Of a stretch of DNA of 64,000 nt, positions 25,251 through 37,039 are shown piece by piece. The DNA is from Sclerotinia nivalis. Lineage: Eukaryota > Ascomycota > Leotiomycetes > Helotiales > Sclerotiniaceae. Every line of letters starts with the position of its first letter. The first letter of the stretch is position 1. Location of the stretch: positions 2,356,001 through 2,420,000 of the forward strand of contig JAPEIS010000004.1 in the NCBI GenBank assembly GCA_029531795.1. Direction: 5' to 3'. The position numbers and the translations under genes are program-made. The notes under the pieces are model-generated. The model saw only the letters and a list, made by a program, of their open reading frames with translations. It had not been told where the DNA came from and ran no database searches.

Positions 25251-28200
25251 TCACAACGTCTGGAAGGCAGCATTGGCTCTGTACTCCTCGTTTCTAAGCA
25301 CTAATTCGTCGTGACTCCCTTGGTCCACGCAAATACCTCCATCAATTGCGAAAATCGTCTGCGCCTTCTTGATGGTTCTCAATCTATGAGCAATAGCGAT
25401 AACCGTAACACCCTTTGCCGTCTTCTCCAGTGCCTCCTCAAACAACTTCTCAGACTCAGCATCAAGAGCCGAAGTCGACTCATCAAGAAGTAGTAAGCGT
25501 GGCTTTCTAAGCAATGCGCGAGCAATAGAGAGACGTTGGAGTTGACCGCCAGAAAATTGGCCACCATTTGAACCACAGGGGGTTTCGTATCCTTCGGGAA
25601 GAGAGACAATGGTATCGTGAATGTTGGCCAATTTGCATGCAGATTCGATTTCCTCAATGCTTGGGGTGTGCCCGGTACGAGCGCCAAGTTCGAGATTAAA
25701 GCGGACGGTTCCATCGAATAAGACACTTTCTTGGGGGACGAGTGCAATATCATCGCGGAATGAGACGCCGTCAATCTTGGAAATGTCTTGACCGTCAATT
25801 TCGACACTGCCGGATGATGGAGAGTAGAAACGTTCGAGGAGGGCGATGATGGTTGATTTTCCGGCTCCAGAACGACCAACAAGCGCACAGAATGTACCAG
25901 GAGTGATGTTTATGGTGAGGCCTTTGAGAACTTCGATGTCTGGGCGAGCGGGGTAGGAGAAACGAACATTGTTGAAGCGTACGGCGAGACCACCTGATCT
26001 GATGGGTCGTTTCTCGATCATTCCTTGAGATGCTTCTGGATCATTTGTTGCTCGGTTGTTCTTAGATTGGAGGAGACTTTCAGGACCGATATCTATCAAA
26101 TCAAGGACTCGTGCTGCGGATACTCCGGCTTTAGAAATATCGGGAGCGAGGGAGAACATTTGTCCACATAGTTGGGCACTGAATAGAAGAGCAGGTAGGA
26201 CTGTGAAGAATTGTTGTTGATTGTAACGTCCTTCTGCGACATTTCGAGCTCCCCACCAATATGCTAGTGCGTAAACGAAGTTACTCATACTGTAAGCCAT
26301 GGCGAGCCAGAAGTTTCCGTATGCAATTGTCTTTAGTGTTGCGGTATAAGGACCTTTCAGCGACCGGTTAAAAACCTGGACAGTTTCTTCTTCAAGTGAA
26401 AAGATCGCAACTGTCTTAATGGCCGAAACAGCCTCAGTAGCAATAGCGACCGAGTTAGAGAAAGCCTTTTGATGTCTTTCATGGAACTTGGCGAGAATTT
26501 TCAATCTTAAGAAACCGGATGAAAGTAGAACGGGTATGGTGGCAAGCAGTACAACAGCAATTCTCCACGCGACGGCATGTGCAAGGATGATTCCAGAGAC
26601 CATGGAAACAATAATCGACAGCATAACTCCGAGAAGGGTTCCAGTGATACCACTTAATGCATTTGCATCACTGCTGATATACGAGATAATTGTACCAGGA
26701 CTCCTACTTTCTGATTCATGCCATTGAATATCTTGTGCGAAAAGAGACTTGAGTACCAAAACACGGACACGATAGAGTAGCTTCTCGGAAACACGACCGA
26801 AAGAAGATGCGCTGATAACGTTGGCAAAGAATTCAGCCAAAGCCAAAACAAAGAATAACAAACCGTATAGACTTCCATTACTACGGATACTGGTTGGGCT
26901 GAGACATGGGCTTAAACTGCTGACCGTGTGACCGAAAAGTACAGCTTCTCCAGAATATGAGCCACCTACTACAACAGCACCGGCAATACCCAAGAAAACA
27001 AATAGTAAATGTGGTCTAGCCATAGATAAAATACCAAGGAATGTAGAGAGGAATGATCGGCCTTTAGTTGCAGCTTTATCGTTTCTGGGCGCGAGTGTTT
27101 CGTCAGAGTCGCTGTGGTCAGCAACTGGCGTAGATTTTCGAGCATTGTCCAATGACTTGACTTTTGTTAACTCCTGTGTCGGTTAGTATGATATCTAAAG
27201 ATCTGTGCGAGTAACTAACAGTATTATCAATCTTTTCTTGCAGATATTCTTCATCTTCATTGAAATCCTCGGCTTGAATCTCAGATATCGGTTCATCAGA
27301 GGAGGAAAGTGTCTGGAGTCGGACTAGGTTTGCAAAAGCGCCATCTCGAGCAAGTAAATCAGTATGTACCCTGCTCAAGGATCTCACCCTGACTCATAAC
27401 CACAATGTTATCTGCGTTCTTAATTGTTGACAGTCTGTGGGCAATTGAGATGGTGGTTCTTCCTTCACTAACTCTTTCCAAAGCCATTTGAATAAAATGC
27501 TCACTGGCCGAATCTAAAGATGCAGTTGCTTCGTCGAGGAGAAGAATTGATGGACGGCGAACAATAGCACGGGCCAATGCAACACGTTGTTTTTGACCAC
27601 CACTAAGTCGATTACCTCCAGGACCAGCGGCTGTAGACATACCGTACTGCAATCGATCAATAAATCCAAGAGCATCAGCTTCCGTCGCTGCGTCTCGCAC
27701 AAGTCTGACTATTGTCTGAACGTTGCTTGAGCTAGCGGCAATAGCCTCCTCAGGATTCGCACCTTGACAGATGGCATGAGCAAGATCTGGTAAGTTTGAA
27801 TCTAATAATGTCTCTCTAAGCTCAACATGTTCTGGAAGTGGCGAATTGATCAAACCATAGGCGATATTTTCGAGTATTGATCGATCGAGAAGTGTCGAAT
27901 TTTGAGCGACTGTTCCAATGAAACTTCTCGCACACTTGACATTGATGGTTTTCATATTATGTTCACCGAGGAAAACATCGCCGTGGATCGGATCGTAAAG
28001 ACGTTGAATTAAAGCTGCAACAGTAGATTTTCCGCTACCAGAGAGACCGACAAGTGCAGTGTGTTTGTTGGTTGGGATCCTCAAGCTGAATGACTTGAGA
28101 ACCACCACTTCAGGTCGCGATGGGTATGCGAATTCCACCTTCTTGAATTCTAGATCCCCTGGGATTGTAGTGAAGATTTGACCTTCCGTTGTGGTTGTTC

Positions 28201-29336
28201 CATCGATCAAAGAGGGTTTATTGATCGTTGTGACCAACTTTATGAATGCGCTACCAGCTGCTGCAAATATCTGCATGAAAGGAGCAATTTGACTAACAAT
28301 GAAAGAGGCTTTATATCATTAGCAAGGGCCTCCAAACAAGGGTTATGAATAACTTACAGTCAACAAGGAGAAAAATGACGGTGTATACAGCTCCTACTGT
28401 GATCCCAGATCCACTGTCAACAGAGGCAGAAATTTCTCTGCTTCCTTGCCAGAAAGCGAGAGCATTGGCGGAGTAAGCAATAAAGTACAAACAACCAAGC
28501 TGTACAGATGCAACAATAGATTTCATGATTCCTTCTCTCTGTGCTGCACCAATGTGACGAGTGTATACAGCTTCTAAGCGGGAACTGGCACCCATAGCTT
28601 GAACCAAAGACATGTTTGACAGCCCTGCCGAAGCAATAGCCGTAGCTGCTGCTACGTGGTCTGATACTCGGCTTGCATACTTTTGAGTGAAGTGTCCTCC
28701 CACCAATGCCATCAAAAGATAGGCTGGTACTAAAGAAATGAGCATACCTGCCAATCTTGCACTCTTGATGAAAGACGCAACATATGAGGCGACGAAATAA
28801 GAGATACTGGCAATGAAGATTCCGACTTTCTCAGAAGTTCCTGTTTGAATGGTTTGAAGATCGACATCGAGACGGGAAGCTACTTCACCGGATGGCAATG
28901 TATCGAAAAATGCCACTTCTTGACGTAGAAGAACATCCAGGTATCTCATTCGCAGGCGTCTAACGAGGCGCTCACCGAGAAAACTCCAACATCCAGTATG
29001 TAAATAAATCAAACAGAAATTTGCGATTGTCATGTAAATGACATCTAACACTTTCGTCACGACGCCATTTGTGAGTGACGATGCATCAGTTGAGGAAGTA
29101 CTACAAGATGTTGAGTTGAGGTCGTCGACCAGTTGGCCGAATAAGATACCTAGTAGCGGAAATGGAATCCCAGAAGCGACCGAGCTGATGAATCCAACCA
29201 CAAGGAGAACATAATCGAGGGGTTCTGGGCCGCTCGAGAGTAAAAGACGTAAGTATTGTCCGCTTTGCTTTTCGGCACCCGTGAACTTGGAGGGCAGACC
29301 GACGATTCGATCTTTCAGCGCGGAAAGTTTTGACAT
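25251..29336 (-). CDS. full-size ABCB-type ABC transporter (TMD-NBD)2 with a frame anomaly
   Basis: A P-glycoprotein/Ste6-like exporter of the plasma or an internal membrane. The start is ATG 29336-29334; an in-frame TTG at 29348 is not a start. Exons are 29336-28358, 28308-27220 and 27173-25251, with introns 28309-28357 (GTAAGT) and 27174-27219 (GTTAGT, ACTAAC branch). Half 1 has six membrane segments, Walker A GLSGSGKST, Q-loop VAQNSTLL, signature LSGGQKQR and Walker B ILLLDEATASLD. Half 2 has GRSGAGKST, FSGGQLQR and LLLLDESTSALD. Near 27369 the frame breaks just after GEILEQG. The expected continuation (HTDLLARDGAFANL) is present but shifted by +1 modulo 3. A 2-nt loss is one explanation. 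Removing 27324-27369 as a 46-nt intron also restores frame, giving about 1314 residues. The gene faces the siderophore-type synthetase across a shared promoter region, so a role in siderophore or iron-related export or trafficking is plausible but inferred. The substrate cannot be read from sequence. Confidence 0.85.
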
Positions 29337-29773
29337 GACTGCAACCAAAATGGATGATTGTTTCAGAACTCAAATGTCGAAGATACAACACCATGCACTT
29401 GAATCAACAATAAAGTCTCTGCTTTGACAAGCAATGAAAATTCAGTCTATAATCCGCCCGAGAGTGGTACCCCGGGTAATGGAGTAGTCTTCTTACATAA
29501 CAAAAACCCATTCACAAAGTTGGGCATGAAAAATGGAGTGCATAGCATATGCATTGAAAGGAAATGGAATATGATTCAGTGCAATTCGACCCCTATCCAA
29601 TAATGACAGAAGCGGTATAAATGAGATTAATGATGTCGTTGAAAACATGGATTAGAGTTAATAACTCAACAAAGTTCGTATACTACTTACCTCTCTAATG
29701 GATTTGGAAGACAAGAACAAAATCACATCACCTTTCGTAGTCATGTGTTTGATCTGATTAGATCTGAATAGAT

Positions 29774-29783
29774 GATCTGATAA
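29774..29783 (+). promoter_or_regulatory. SreA/SRE1-type site GATCTGATAA
   Basis: Exact match to the (G/A)ATC(T/A)GATAA motif of fungal iron-responsive GATA repressors, about 440 bp upstream of the transporter start. It sits in a 19-bp block that recurs at 29939-29957. Confidence 0.65.
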
Positions 29784-29940
29784 GATTAATATAACTAGTG
29801 AAATTTTAATGGATACCAAGGAGGGTATTTTGAGTAATGAAAACTTCTGACAAGTAATAAAAAATGGGAACCGACATCGGTGGTTGTATTTATCTTTCAC
29901 AAATCCTTGCTTTTCTTCTAGTTGCTTAATTAGACCAGAT

Positions 29941-29950
29941 GATCTGATAA
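29941..29950 (+). promoter_or_regulatory. SreA/SRE1-type site GATCTGATAA
   Basis: Second exact match, about 605 bp upstream of the transporter start, in the repeated context AGATGATCTGATAAGATTA. Confidence 0.65.
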
Positions 29951-30321
29951 GATTATAAGAAGCTAAGAGTACTAAAAGTGGACTTTTGTCCAAAAGGGGT
30001 ATGATCTAGAACATTGCCCAGCAGTTTCTTGTTCACTACAAGCTTCTGTCAGCTTTCAATGGCAAATGTCAAATGGGGATATGTATAAAGTAGTTTAACC
30101 GGTGAAAATGTGGATTTTTACATCCACTTTGTAGTATAGCAAAAATTCTTCATGGTTATCTGTAATATAAGGATAGACTTCAGGTAAGCATAAAGTTTCT
30201 CAGTCGGGCCTAATGTTATGATATTAGTTCAAGAGAGGTTGTATACATCCGTACAAACTCACTAATAAGAGAATACATTAAGCCTACTCGATCCATATAT
30301 AGCTTTTGCGGAGGCGAAATA

Positions 30322-30346
30322 AAAGTGGATGTTTTTTATCCACTTT
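30322..30346. promoter_or_regulatory. inverted AAAGTGGAT / ATCCACTTT pair
   Basis: AAAGTGGAT (30322-30330) and its exact reverse complement (30338-30346) are separated by 7 nt. Another inverted GTGGAT/ATCCAC pair occurs at 30110-30127 and a single ATCCACTTT at 30360-30368. The function is unknown; paired transcription-factor sites or a hairpin are both possible. Confidence 0.4.
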
Positions 30347-30516
30347 GATGAAATTTTCCATCCACTTTCAAGCCACTTATATAAGTCTTCCAATTAAAAG
30401 CTTTGCTTGGCCAAGTTACCTAACCCAGAACAAGATTAATAGGGCTTAGTGTGTATACGGCAGTAGAAATTCGAGTACTGTATGTATTGTTTGACAGATC
30501 TGATGAACCTAAAAGA

Positions 30517-30526
30517 TTATCAGATC
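30517..30526 (-). promoter_or_regulatory. SreA/SRE1-type site GATCTGATAA, minus strand
   Basis: Reads TTATCAGATC on the plus strand, about 670 bp upstream of the synthetase start. It is 2 bp from the next site and in opposite orientation to it. Confidence 0.65.
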
Positions 30527-30527
30527 A

Positions 30528-30537
30528 GATCAGATAA
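30528..30537 (+). promoter_or_regulatory. SreA/SRE1-type site GATCAGATAA
   Basis: Fourth exact match (A at the degenerate position). It forms an inverted pair with the adjacent minus-strand site, about 655 bp upstream of the synthetase start. Confidence 0.65.
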
Positions 30538-33500
30538 AATCAAGATTAGATAATAGTAAAAATGTTTCAGAATAATTTCATTTGGATTGTTATCCTTATA
30601 CGAGTATATATATACAAATTAGCGTTACTATTTATTGTTAACGGTATTTTATAGTCTGATACTTTCATTAATACCTGTAGTAACCCGTACTAACCTGTTA
30701 CCCTTCATTCTCACACGGCTACTGCACAATGATGCAAATGTCCATTCCTATTATCTTCACCTAGCTAGATCGCCGTCATTGACTAATAAATTTTTTGAGT
30801 GGATCATCCAGAGTTTGAGAACAACTCAAATATGTCGAGTAGATCTTCAATGTCAATATTTTTGTGACTAGATCCCAGTATCAAACTCCCCAACTCCCCG
30901 AAGCCCCCATGACTTACTTCTCTTGCCGTGATCGGGATATCAATTTCTGCAACATGGAGATTCCACAATATATCTTGGCATTGGGCAATGCATACCTCGA
31001 CAGTGAGAAATTTTTGATCAAGTGATTTGAGCTACCCTTCGGCATACATCCTAATAATGCTTCATGTATGTCCCAGGCTTTTCATGTATAACATAGTTGA
31101 TACTGTGATGTGAGTAAAGGCTGGGAAAATTATTTATCAACATTCAGCGCCTTGATACTTCTTTTCATGAATAATTATCCCTAGTACCAATAATGTCACC
31201 ATCAACCATCAACATTTCCAAAATCATGGATCCCATCATCCCCAACACCACTTTCCCATCTTTAGACACTGCTTATCGAAATCTCGCAGATTCACATGTG
31301 TCTAAAGGAGAATTGAACGGAAAGCAATCTGGAAATGATTCAAAACCGCAACTGAAGACAATTAAGAAAACTATCCCATCGGGAGAATGGAATTTCAATC
31401 ATTCTACAATCCAAGAATCTTATGCCCAGTTCGTTGCTGCCTTTACAGGGCATGATGAGGTTGCTTTCTACACCTCATCTGATCTATCTTCAAACCCCCC
31501 AACTACAGATAATCCACAAGAATGTGGCATCGTCCGTGGTCGCTTGACAGAGGAATCTGCAAGTGACGGAGATAGTCGCTCATCGATATCGTGGGAATTC
31601 GTTCAAGATACTCCCCATTCGATGAAATCTCTCGATTTCGCTTTACACATTACCAAAACTTTCAAGTCTCATGATTTGAAAATACCATCTGATATAGTAA
31701 GTATCTCAAAATGAGACTCAGTGCCGCCACTAACACTCACAGAAACCTTTCACAATCTTCATCACTGTGGAGGATGCATCTATCATTGACTTTACTCTAT
31801 TATATGATCCATCTCTACTATCTGGTTCAGATGCTCCGCATATATTCGACGCAGCCGTTGCTTATTTACGACGTTCTCCATCAAGTGATGTTAGAATGGT
31901 AACGAACGAATCGATCCTAAACTTCCCGCCACTAATTAGGCCACCTTCGTTCATTGATAATAAAGTAGAATTGGATCGTCAAGACGAGAAAGCTCTCTTG
32001 CACTCAGCTTTTGAGCGCCTGGTCGCTCAATATCCAAATCGAGTTGCGTTGGATTTCCTGCAATCTCAGAATTCAGAATCGAAATCCACTATGCGAAGAA
32101 CTTTCACATACTCACAATTAAATGAGATCACTACGAGTCTGGCTGAGTATATCTTAATATCACGAGGCCAACAAGAAATTGGCAGCTCTAGAGTTGTACC
32201 TGTTCTGCTTTCGACTTCCGCCGAACTTTATATCGCCTATTTGGCAATTTTGAAAGCAGGTCTGGCGTTTTGCCCTCTTCCTATTGAGGCACCTCCCCAG
32301 AGATTGCAGGACATTCATGAAGACCTGATGCCTCAAATCATTCTGGGTTCGGAGCGATATCGTCATAAGCTTTCTGCCGTTTTATCAGATTCTTTGAAAT
32401 GGATCGATGTTGAATTTTTCATTCACATGCGGGTCCGTGATGGCATAGCCAACCAAAATCCTCCATCGTTTCGTGTGCTGGCAAGTCCTGATGAGAATGA
32501 TGTCGCATACATAATGTATACTTCTGGTTCGACGGGTAAGCCAAAGGGGGTACAGATAACTCATCTTGCAGCAGCTTGCTCCATTGCATCGCATGCTATC
32601 ACTTCACGATTGCCACCATCATCGGAAGGAATACCAAGATGGTTTCAATTTGCGGCCCCAACTTTCGACCCTTCGCTAATGGAGATATTTGTGGCATTAT
32701 CAACAGGAGCCACACTTTGTTCTGCGTCACGAGACCTTACCTTGACAAATTTTGAGGCTGTTGTGTCTGAATTACAGGCAACGGTCATGATGGCGACACC
32801 TAGTATGGCAGCTCTTCTCTGTCGTTCCAAGCTTACTTCGCTAAGAAGCTTGTGGACCATGGGTGAGACTGTTCTGCGAAAGAATATCGACGACTTCGCG
32901 CGTTTACCTAGTCGAGAACAGTCATCTGAACTTTGCAATGCCTATGGCCCTACAGAAGCAGCTATAAACTGCACATTAATTCCTAATTTTCATCCTGGCG
33001 ACAGAGGTTCAATCATCGGGCCAGCTTTGCCAACATGCTCGCTATTTGTTTTGGATACAACCTCAAATTCTGTCAAACCTGTTCCAAGAGGATTTGCTGG
33101 TGAGCTTGCCATTGGGGGGCCTCAAGTCAGCATTGGGTACTTGAATCGACCAGACCAAAACACCAACTCATTTGTCGTTAGTCCTGAATTTGGGAGGCTG
33201 TATCTTACTGGAGACAAGGCTCGGATTGTTACTGATCGTAGAGGTCAACATGTCGTGGAGTTCCTTGGACGTCTGGACACTTCCCAAGTCAAGCTTAGTG
33301 GCAGAAGAGTTGATCTGGGCGAAATTGATACAGTCGTGTCGAGTTGCACAGGAATCAAAGAGGCGGTGACAGTCTCATATAAGCGATTCGCCTATCAGGC
33401 AGGAAGCGAGGAAGCTGTTTGTTTCATTATACTGGAAGCGGATAACACCAAGGAAGATGTGGAAATTAGGTGTCGTGAAAACGCAGCCCGACTTCTTCCA

Positions 33501-33983
33501 TTATACATGTGTCCCTCGAAGTATTTTGTCTTATCTGAGATGCCAAGATCTTTGGCTGGTAAGATTGACAGAAAAGCTCTTTCTGCTATGACGGAAAGTT
33601 TTTGGAATGAGGAAAGCTCAAAGCCCATTGTTTCGCTCCAAAATGGCGAAGATATCAGCTCGAAGAACACTGACGGGCAAGACGGAATCGAGAAACTGAT
33701 TTGCCACTTACTGTTGAAGCTAGTAGAATCTGCTGCGAATTTGGATTCTAACACTAACTTGTTCTCTCTTGGCATTGACAGTTTGAAAGCTATTCGCTTT
33801 TTGCAGTTAGCTAGAGATGCTCAGTATTGCTGATGTACTTGGAGGTGCAACTCCCCTAAAGTTGAGAAACGTCATAGTGGAGCGCCGCAAAAATGATACT
33901 GGTGAGGCACCTGCTCATCATGTCGTAGGCGCCCCTTCTATATCATTTGATAATTTTGAAGCGAAGCATCTACCTATCTGCAG

Positions 33984-35046
33984 AGGGCGAAGACTCAACA
34001 CCTGTACGTGGTGCCCTCTACGAACCTCCAGCTCTCTATTGAGAGTCTGCAGAGCTAAGATTGAGTCATTTGATGGAATCGGATACATTGGAAGAGAGAG
34101 AGAGGGTTTCCCGATTACGATATTCACGATGAAGGGGTTATTACAATTTTACAGCATCAATATCTTCGAAAGGATAAACGAATATCAACCCAAAATACGG
34201 ACGATGGCTATAAAAGCCCTAATTAGATTCAATATCTACTATCGACTATTACTTCAATACGAGATATGATATATCTAATAAATCCCTTCTATTCCAAAAG
34301 GGTTTTTTCGATACGGAATTTGCTATTGTTTTATTCGCATTTTATATCTTTTTTCGATAATCGATTATCGAAAACATATTCATTTTAACATTACGATTAT
34401 TACGAAATAGAGAATACCATCATTTATCAATTAATGCTATGTTTTGAGCATCGATACGATATTACGTCTTTTCCTCGATTTTACGAAAATATTTTTTGTG
34501 TGTATGTGGGTAGAGTTAGGGCTACGCCCTATTATTATTACATTCAAATGATCGATATTCCATTCAACGGTTTCGATTATTTATATTCAAACAAAGCTGG
34601 AGATCATTATATCTAGGAAGACATGCAAAAAAGTTAATGAATAAATTCAAGTTGAAGAGAGTGGTGCTTTCCAGTTGCTTTTCATTAGTATGAAGACTCT
34701 TTTGTTGTGTTAGAGGTAATCTTGACAAAGATGACTTTTGACCTTTATAGAAAGTGAATATCGGAATAGCAGATTGAATTGAAGAAGAAGATTATATTAG
34801 TGGGATATTTTAATTAGCAAAAGATAAAAAAAGAACAAGAAAGGAAAGGTTTTAGAGGATAAAGATATCGGGCTTTGTTCCCCAATATTAGTTTTCACTT
34901 GTCCTCAATCAACATTTCAAAAGTTGAAAAGAAACCCAAATTATACAAATTGTATGTTAGTTAGCATACAACTCCCTATAGTATCAATTAGGAGCTCATA
35001 GAGCCCCTAGCCGTCCTAAATAGTCTTAAACTCAGTGTGAACGTTA

Positions 35047-35075
<29 letters not shown>
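33984..35075 (+). mobile_element. non-LTR-like element, copy 1 (1092 bp)
   Basis: Inserted in the synthetase before C1 and flanked by a 16-bp duplication ATCTACCTATCTGCAG (33968-33983 and 35076-35091). It begins AGGGCGAAGACTCAAC and ends in an (AATC)n tail of about 8 units. It has no long ORF. A long variable target duplication plus a simple 3' tail is the signature of target-primed reverse transcription, so I call it a LINE-derived or long SINE-like retroposon. No pol III A/B boxes were seen. It contains a perfect 24-bp palindrome at 34351-34374. The start of the tail against the duplication is ambiguous by a few bases. Removing the element and one duplication restores the reading frame exactly. 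Confidence 0.8.
34351..34374. repeat. perfect 24-bp palindrome in element copy 1
   Basis: TTTTCGATAATC followed directly by its exact reverse complement. The same 24 bp occur at 43591-43614 in copy 2. Confidence 0.95.
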
Positions 35076-35078
<3 letters not shown>

Positions 35079-36040
35079 TACCTATCTGCAGCGAAAGTCT
35101 CGGTATCTCGCCGAAAGATATCGCCAAGATCCTGCCAACTACTGCGACGCAGTCCGGAATGCTGACAAGTTTCTTGCGAAGTTCTAAGGAGAATAGTAAG
35201 GGCTCATTCTAGTCATCGTTTATATTGCTAAAGATTTGCTAACTTACTACTGCAGGGCATTATATACATCACTCTGTTCATCACATCAACTCATCGGTTG
35301 ATATTTCCCGATTAAAGCATTCCTGGATAACCGCTGTCAAACGCCATGAATCATACAGGATGGTTTTTGTCGCCATTGATGATGCTTTATCGCCGTTTGG
35401 ACAATGTGTTCTGGAAGAATCGTGTACCTTGACTCTGCCAAGCTGGAAGGTAGTAGCTTGTGAATCCGACGACCTCCAGATTATGGATAAGTTCATACAA
35501 TCGACACTACGTGAGGCCGAGAACGAAATAGTTTTGGATAGACCACCATATCAAATGACTCTTATCCAATCACCTACCAGAACGTTTTTCACTTTCAGCG
35601 TTTTCCACGGCTTATTCGACGGTGCTTCACTACAACTTTTGTTTGATGAAGTCGACCTGACATATCGTGGATCGGAAATGTCCAAAAGAACCGAGATTTC
35701 TACCGCGGTAAATATGCACTACGGGTCAGATGCCACACAAACAGTCGAGTTTTGGTCCTCTCAATTAAAAGAATGTGACCCTGTTCCTTTCCCAGCACTT
35801 ACTAGCTTGAAACCAGAGACAATGACAAAGCTGCCATTGACCTCCTCAATCAAAGCATCAATTGGTATAGATGACTTGCGTGATGGTGCCATGAACTGCT
35901 CTACCTCACCATTGAGTATTCTCCAGGCTGCTTGGGCATTGATTCTTACCACTTATAAGGATTCAATACACAGCTCAACTTTTGGAAGCGTAATATCTGG
36001 TCGATTGGATGAAGACTCTAAAGTTTGCATGGGACCTACT

Positions 36041-36571
36041 TGTGAGAATTCCTAATAAGTTATTAAAACACTTAATAATATTTACCGAACCAATAGTTAT
36101 ATGATCACGTGATATATTAATAATATGATTTCATATTATTAAATTTTATTATTATATAAAATTTCGATCATATATCATATCAGAATGATTTATAATGGAA
36201 TAGAATGAAATGGAAGCATATAGAATTTTCTTATTCTCAGATTGAATACTATTGGTTATTATTTCCTTTTATTATATAAAATGATTCTATAAGATTCGAT
36301 TTAAATCGATCTTATTTATAATCATAGAATAGTGTAGAATCTCATTAAAATCTATAAATACGAAGATCTTCTTCAAAGAATTCTTCGAAAAAAATAAGCA
36401 GATAAAAAATTCAATATTCAATATATATATAATTCTGACTTCAATATTCTATTGTTCATATATTCGATCACTCCTAAGCTAAATACGACTAAGTCTTCCA
36501 CTATTATAATAAATAATATTATAGTATTATTATTATATTATTTATTATTATCCGATCAACCTCCTACGAGA
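36041..36571 (+). mobile_element. solo LTR-like insertion (531 bp) in C1
   Basis: Starts TGTGAGAATTCC, ends CTCCTACGAGA, and is flanked by CTACT on both sides (36036-36040 and 36572-36576). It is extremely AT-rich and has a TATAAATA-like box near 36352. The 3' terminus lacks the usual CA, so the class (probably Ty1/copia-like) is tentative. Excision with one duplication gives GPT joined in frame to FTTVPIN, a standard C-domain motif, which fixes both boundaries. Confidence 0.72.
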
Positions 36572-37039
36572 CTACTTTTACCACAGTCCCAATCAATATT
36601 CCCGCTCAGTTGCTTGAGTCAAAATCAACCAGCGTTTCCTCGATATTGCATGAGATAGCCAAGATCAATGCAGAATCTCTAGGTCATCTTCAGATACCAT
36701 TGAACTCTATTGTGGCACCAAACGGAGGATTGTACTACGATACTCTCTTGGCATTCCAGGACTTTTCGACTGGTACGAACCATTCTGAATTGTGGTCTGA
36801 GGTTGACTACCCTGCAATAGCCAACGATTTTGCTGTCATGATTGAGATCTGGCCTGAGGTAGATGGATCTCTTCGTCTCCGAGCGACGTATACAGATGAG
36901 TTCCTGAATGATGCATCTGCTACCCTGATGTTGCAGCAATTCAGTGATCTTATCAGTTTTGTCATCCGTAATCCCGAGAAGCCTTACATAAATGGTCGAT
37001 ATGCCACTGCTCCATCAATATACCCTCAGATCTTGTCAA

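Larger units (their letters stand above)
29337..31192. promoter_or_regulatory. divergent intergenic region with iron-type GATA motifs
   Basis: This 1.86 kb region lies between the starts of the transporter and the synthetase. It contains four exact matches to (G/A)ATC(T/A)GATAA, annotated separately, and several near matches such as GATCTGATTA at 29751-29760. It also has repeated ATCCACTTT/AAAGTGGAT motifs at 30110-30130, 30322-30346 and 30360-30368. A CCAAT box sits close to the synthetase start (about 31186). There is no convincing gene; the short ORFs here are chance. Confidence 0.7.
31193..37020 (+). other. NRPS module 1: A1-T1-C1 (interrupted twice)
   Basis: The start ATG 31193 is followed by a 168-codon exon. 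A1 (about 31950-33600) has YTSGSTGKPKGV, NAYGPTEAAI, LYLTGDKARI and GKIDRKAL. T1 (about 33690-33830) has LFSLGIDSLKAI with the phosphopantetheine Ser. C1 starts at LPTTATQSGML (35110). Its His motif is FHGLFDG, keeping the second His, Asp and Gly. GPTFTTVPIN reads across the excised LTR. C1 is split by the first 1.09 kb element just before its start and by the LTR near its end. Confidence 0.85.

Noticed and set aside
33984..34270. ORF continuing from the NRPS into the first element (and its mirror at 43765-43959)
   Set aside because: This is read-through into transposon DNA. The element has many stops and no domain; the true NRPS frame resumes after the target duplication.
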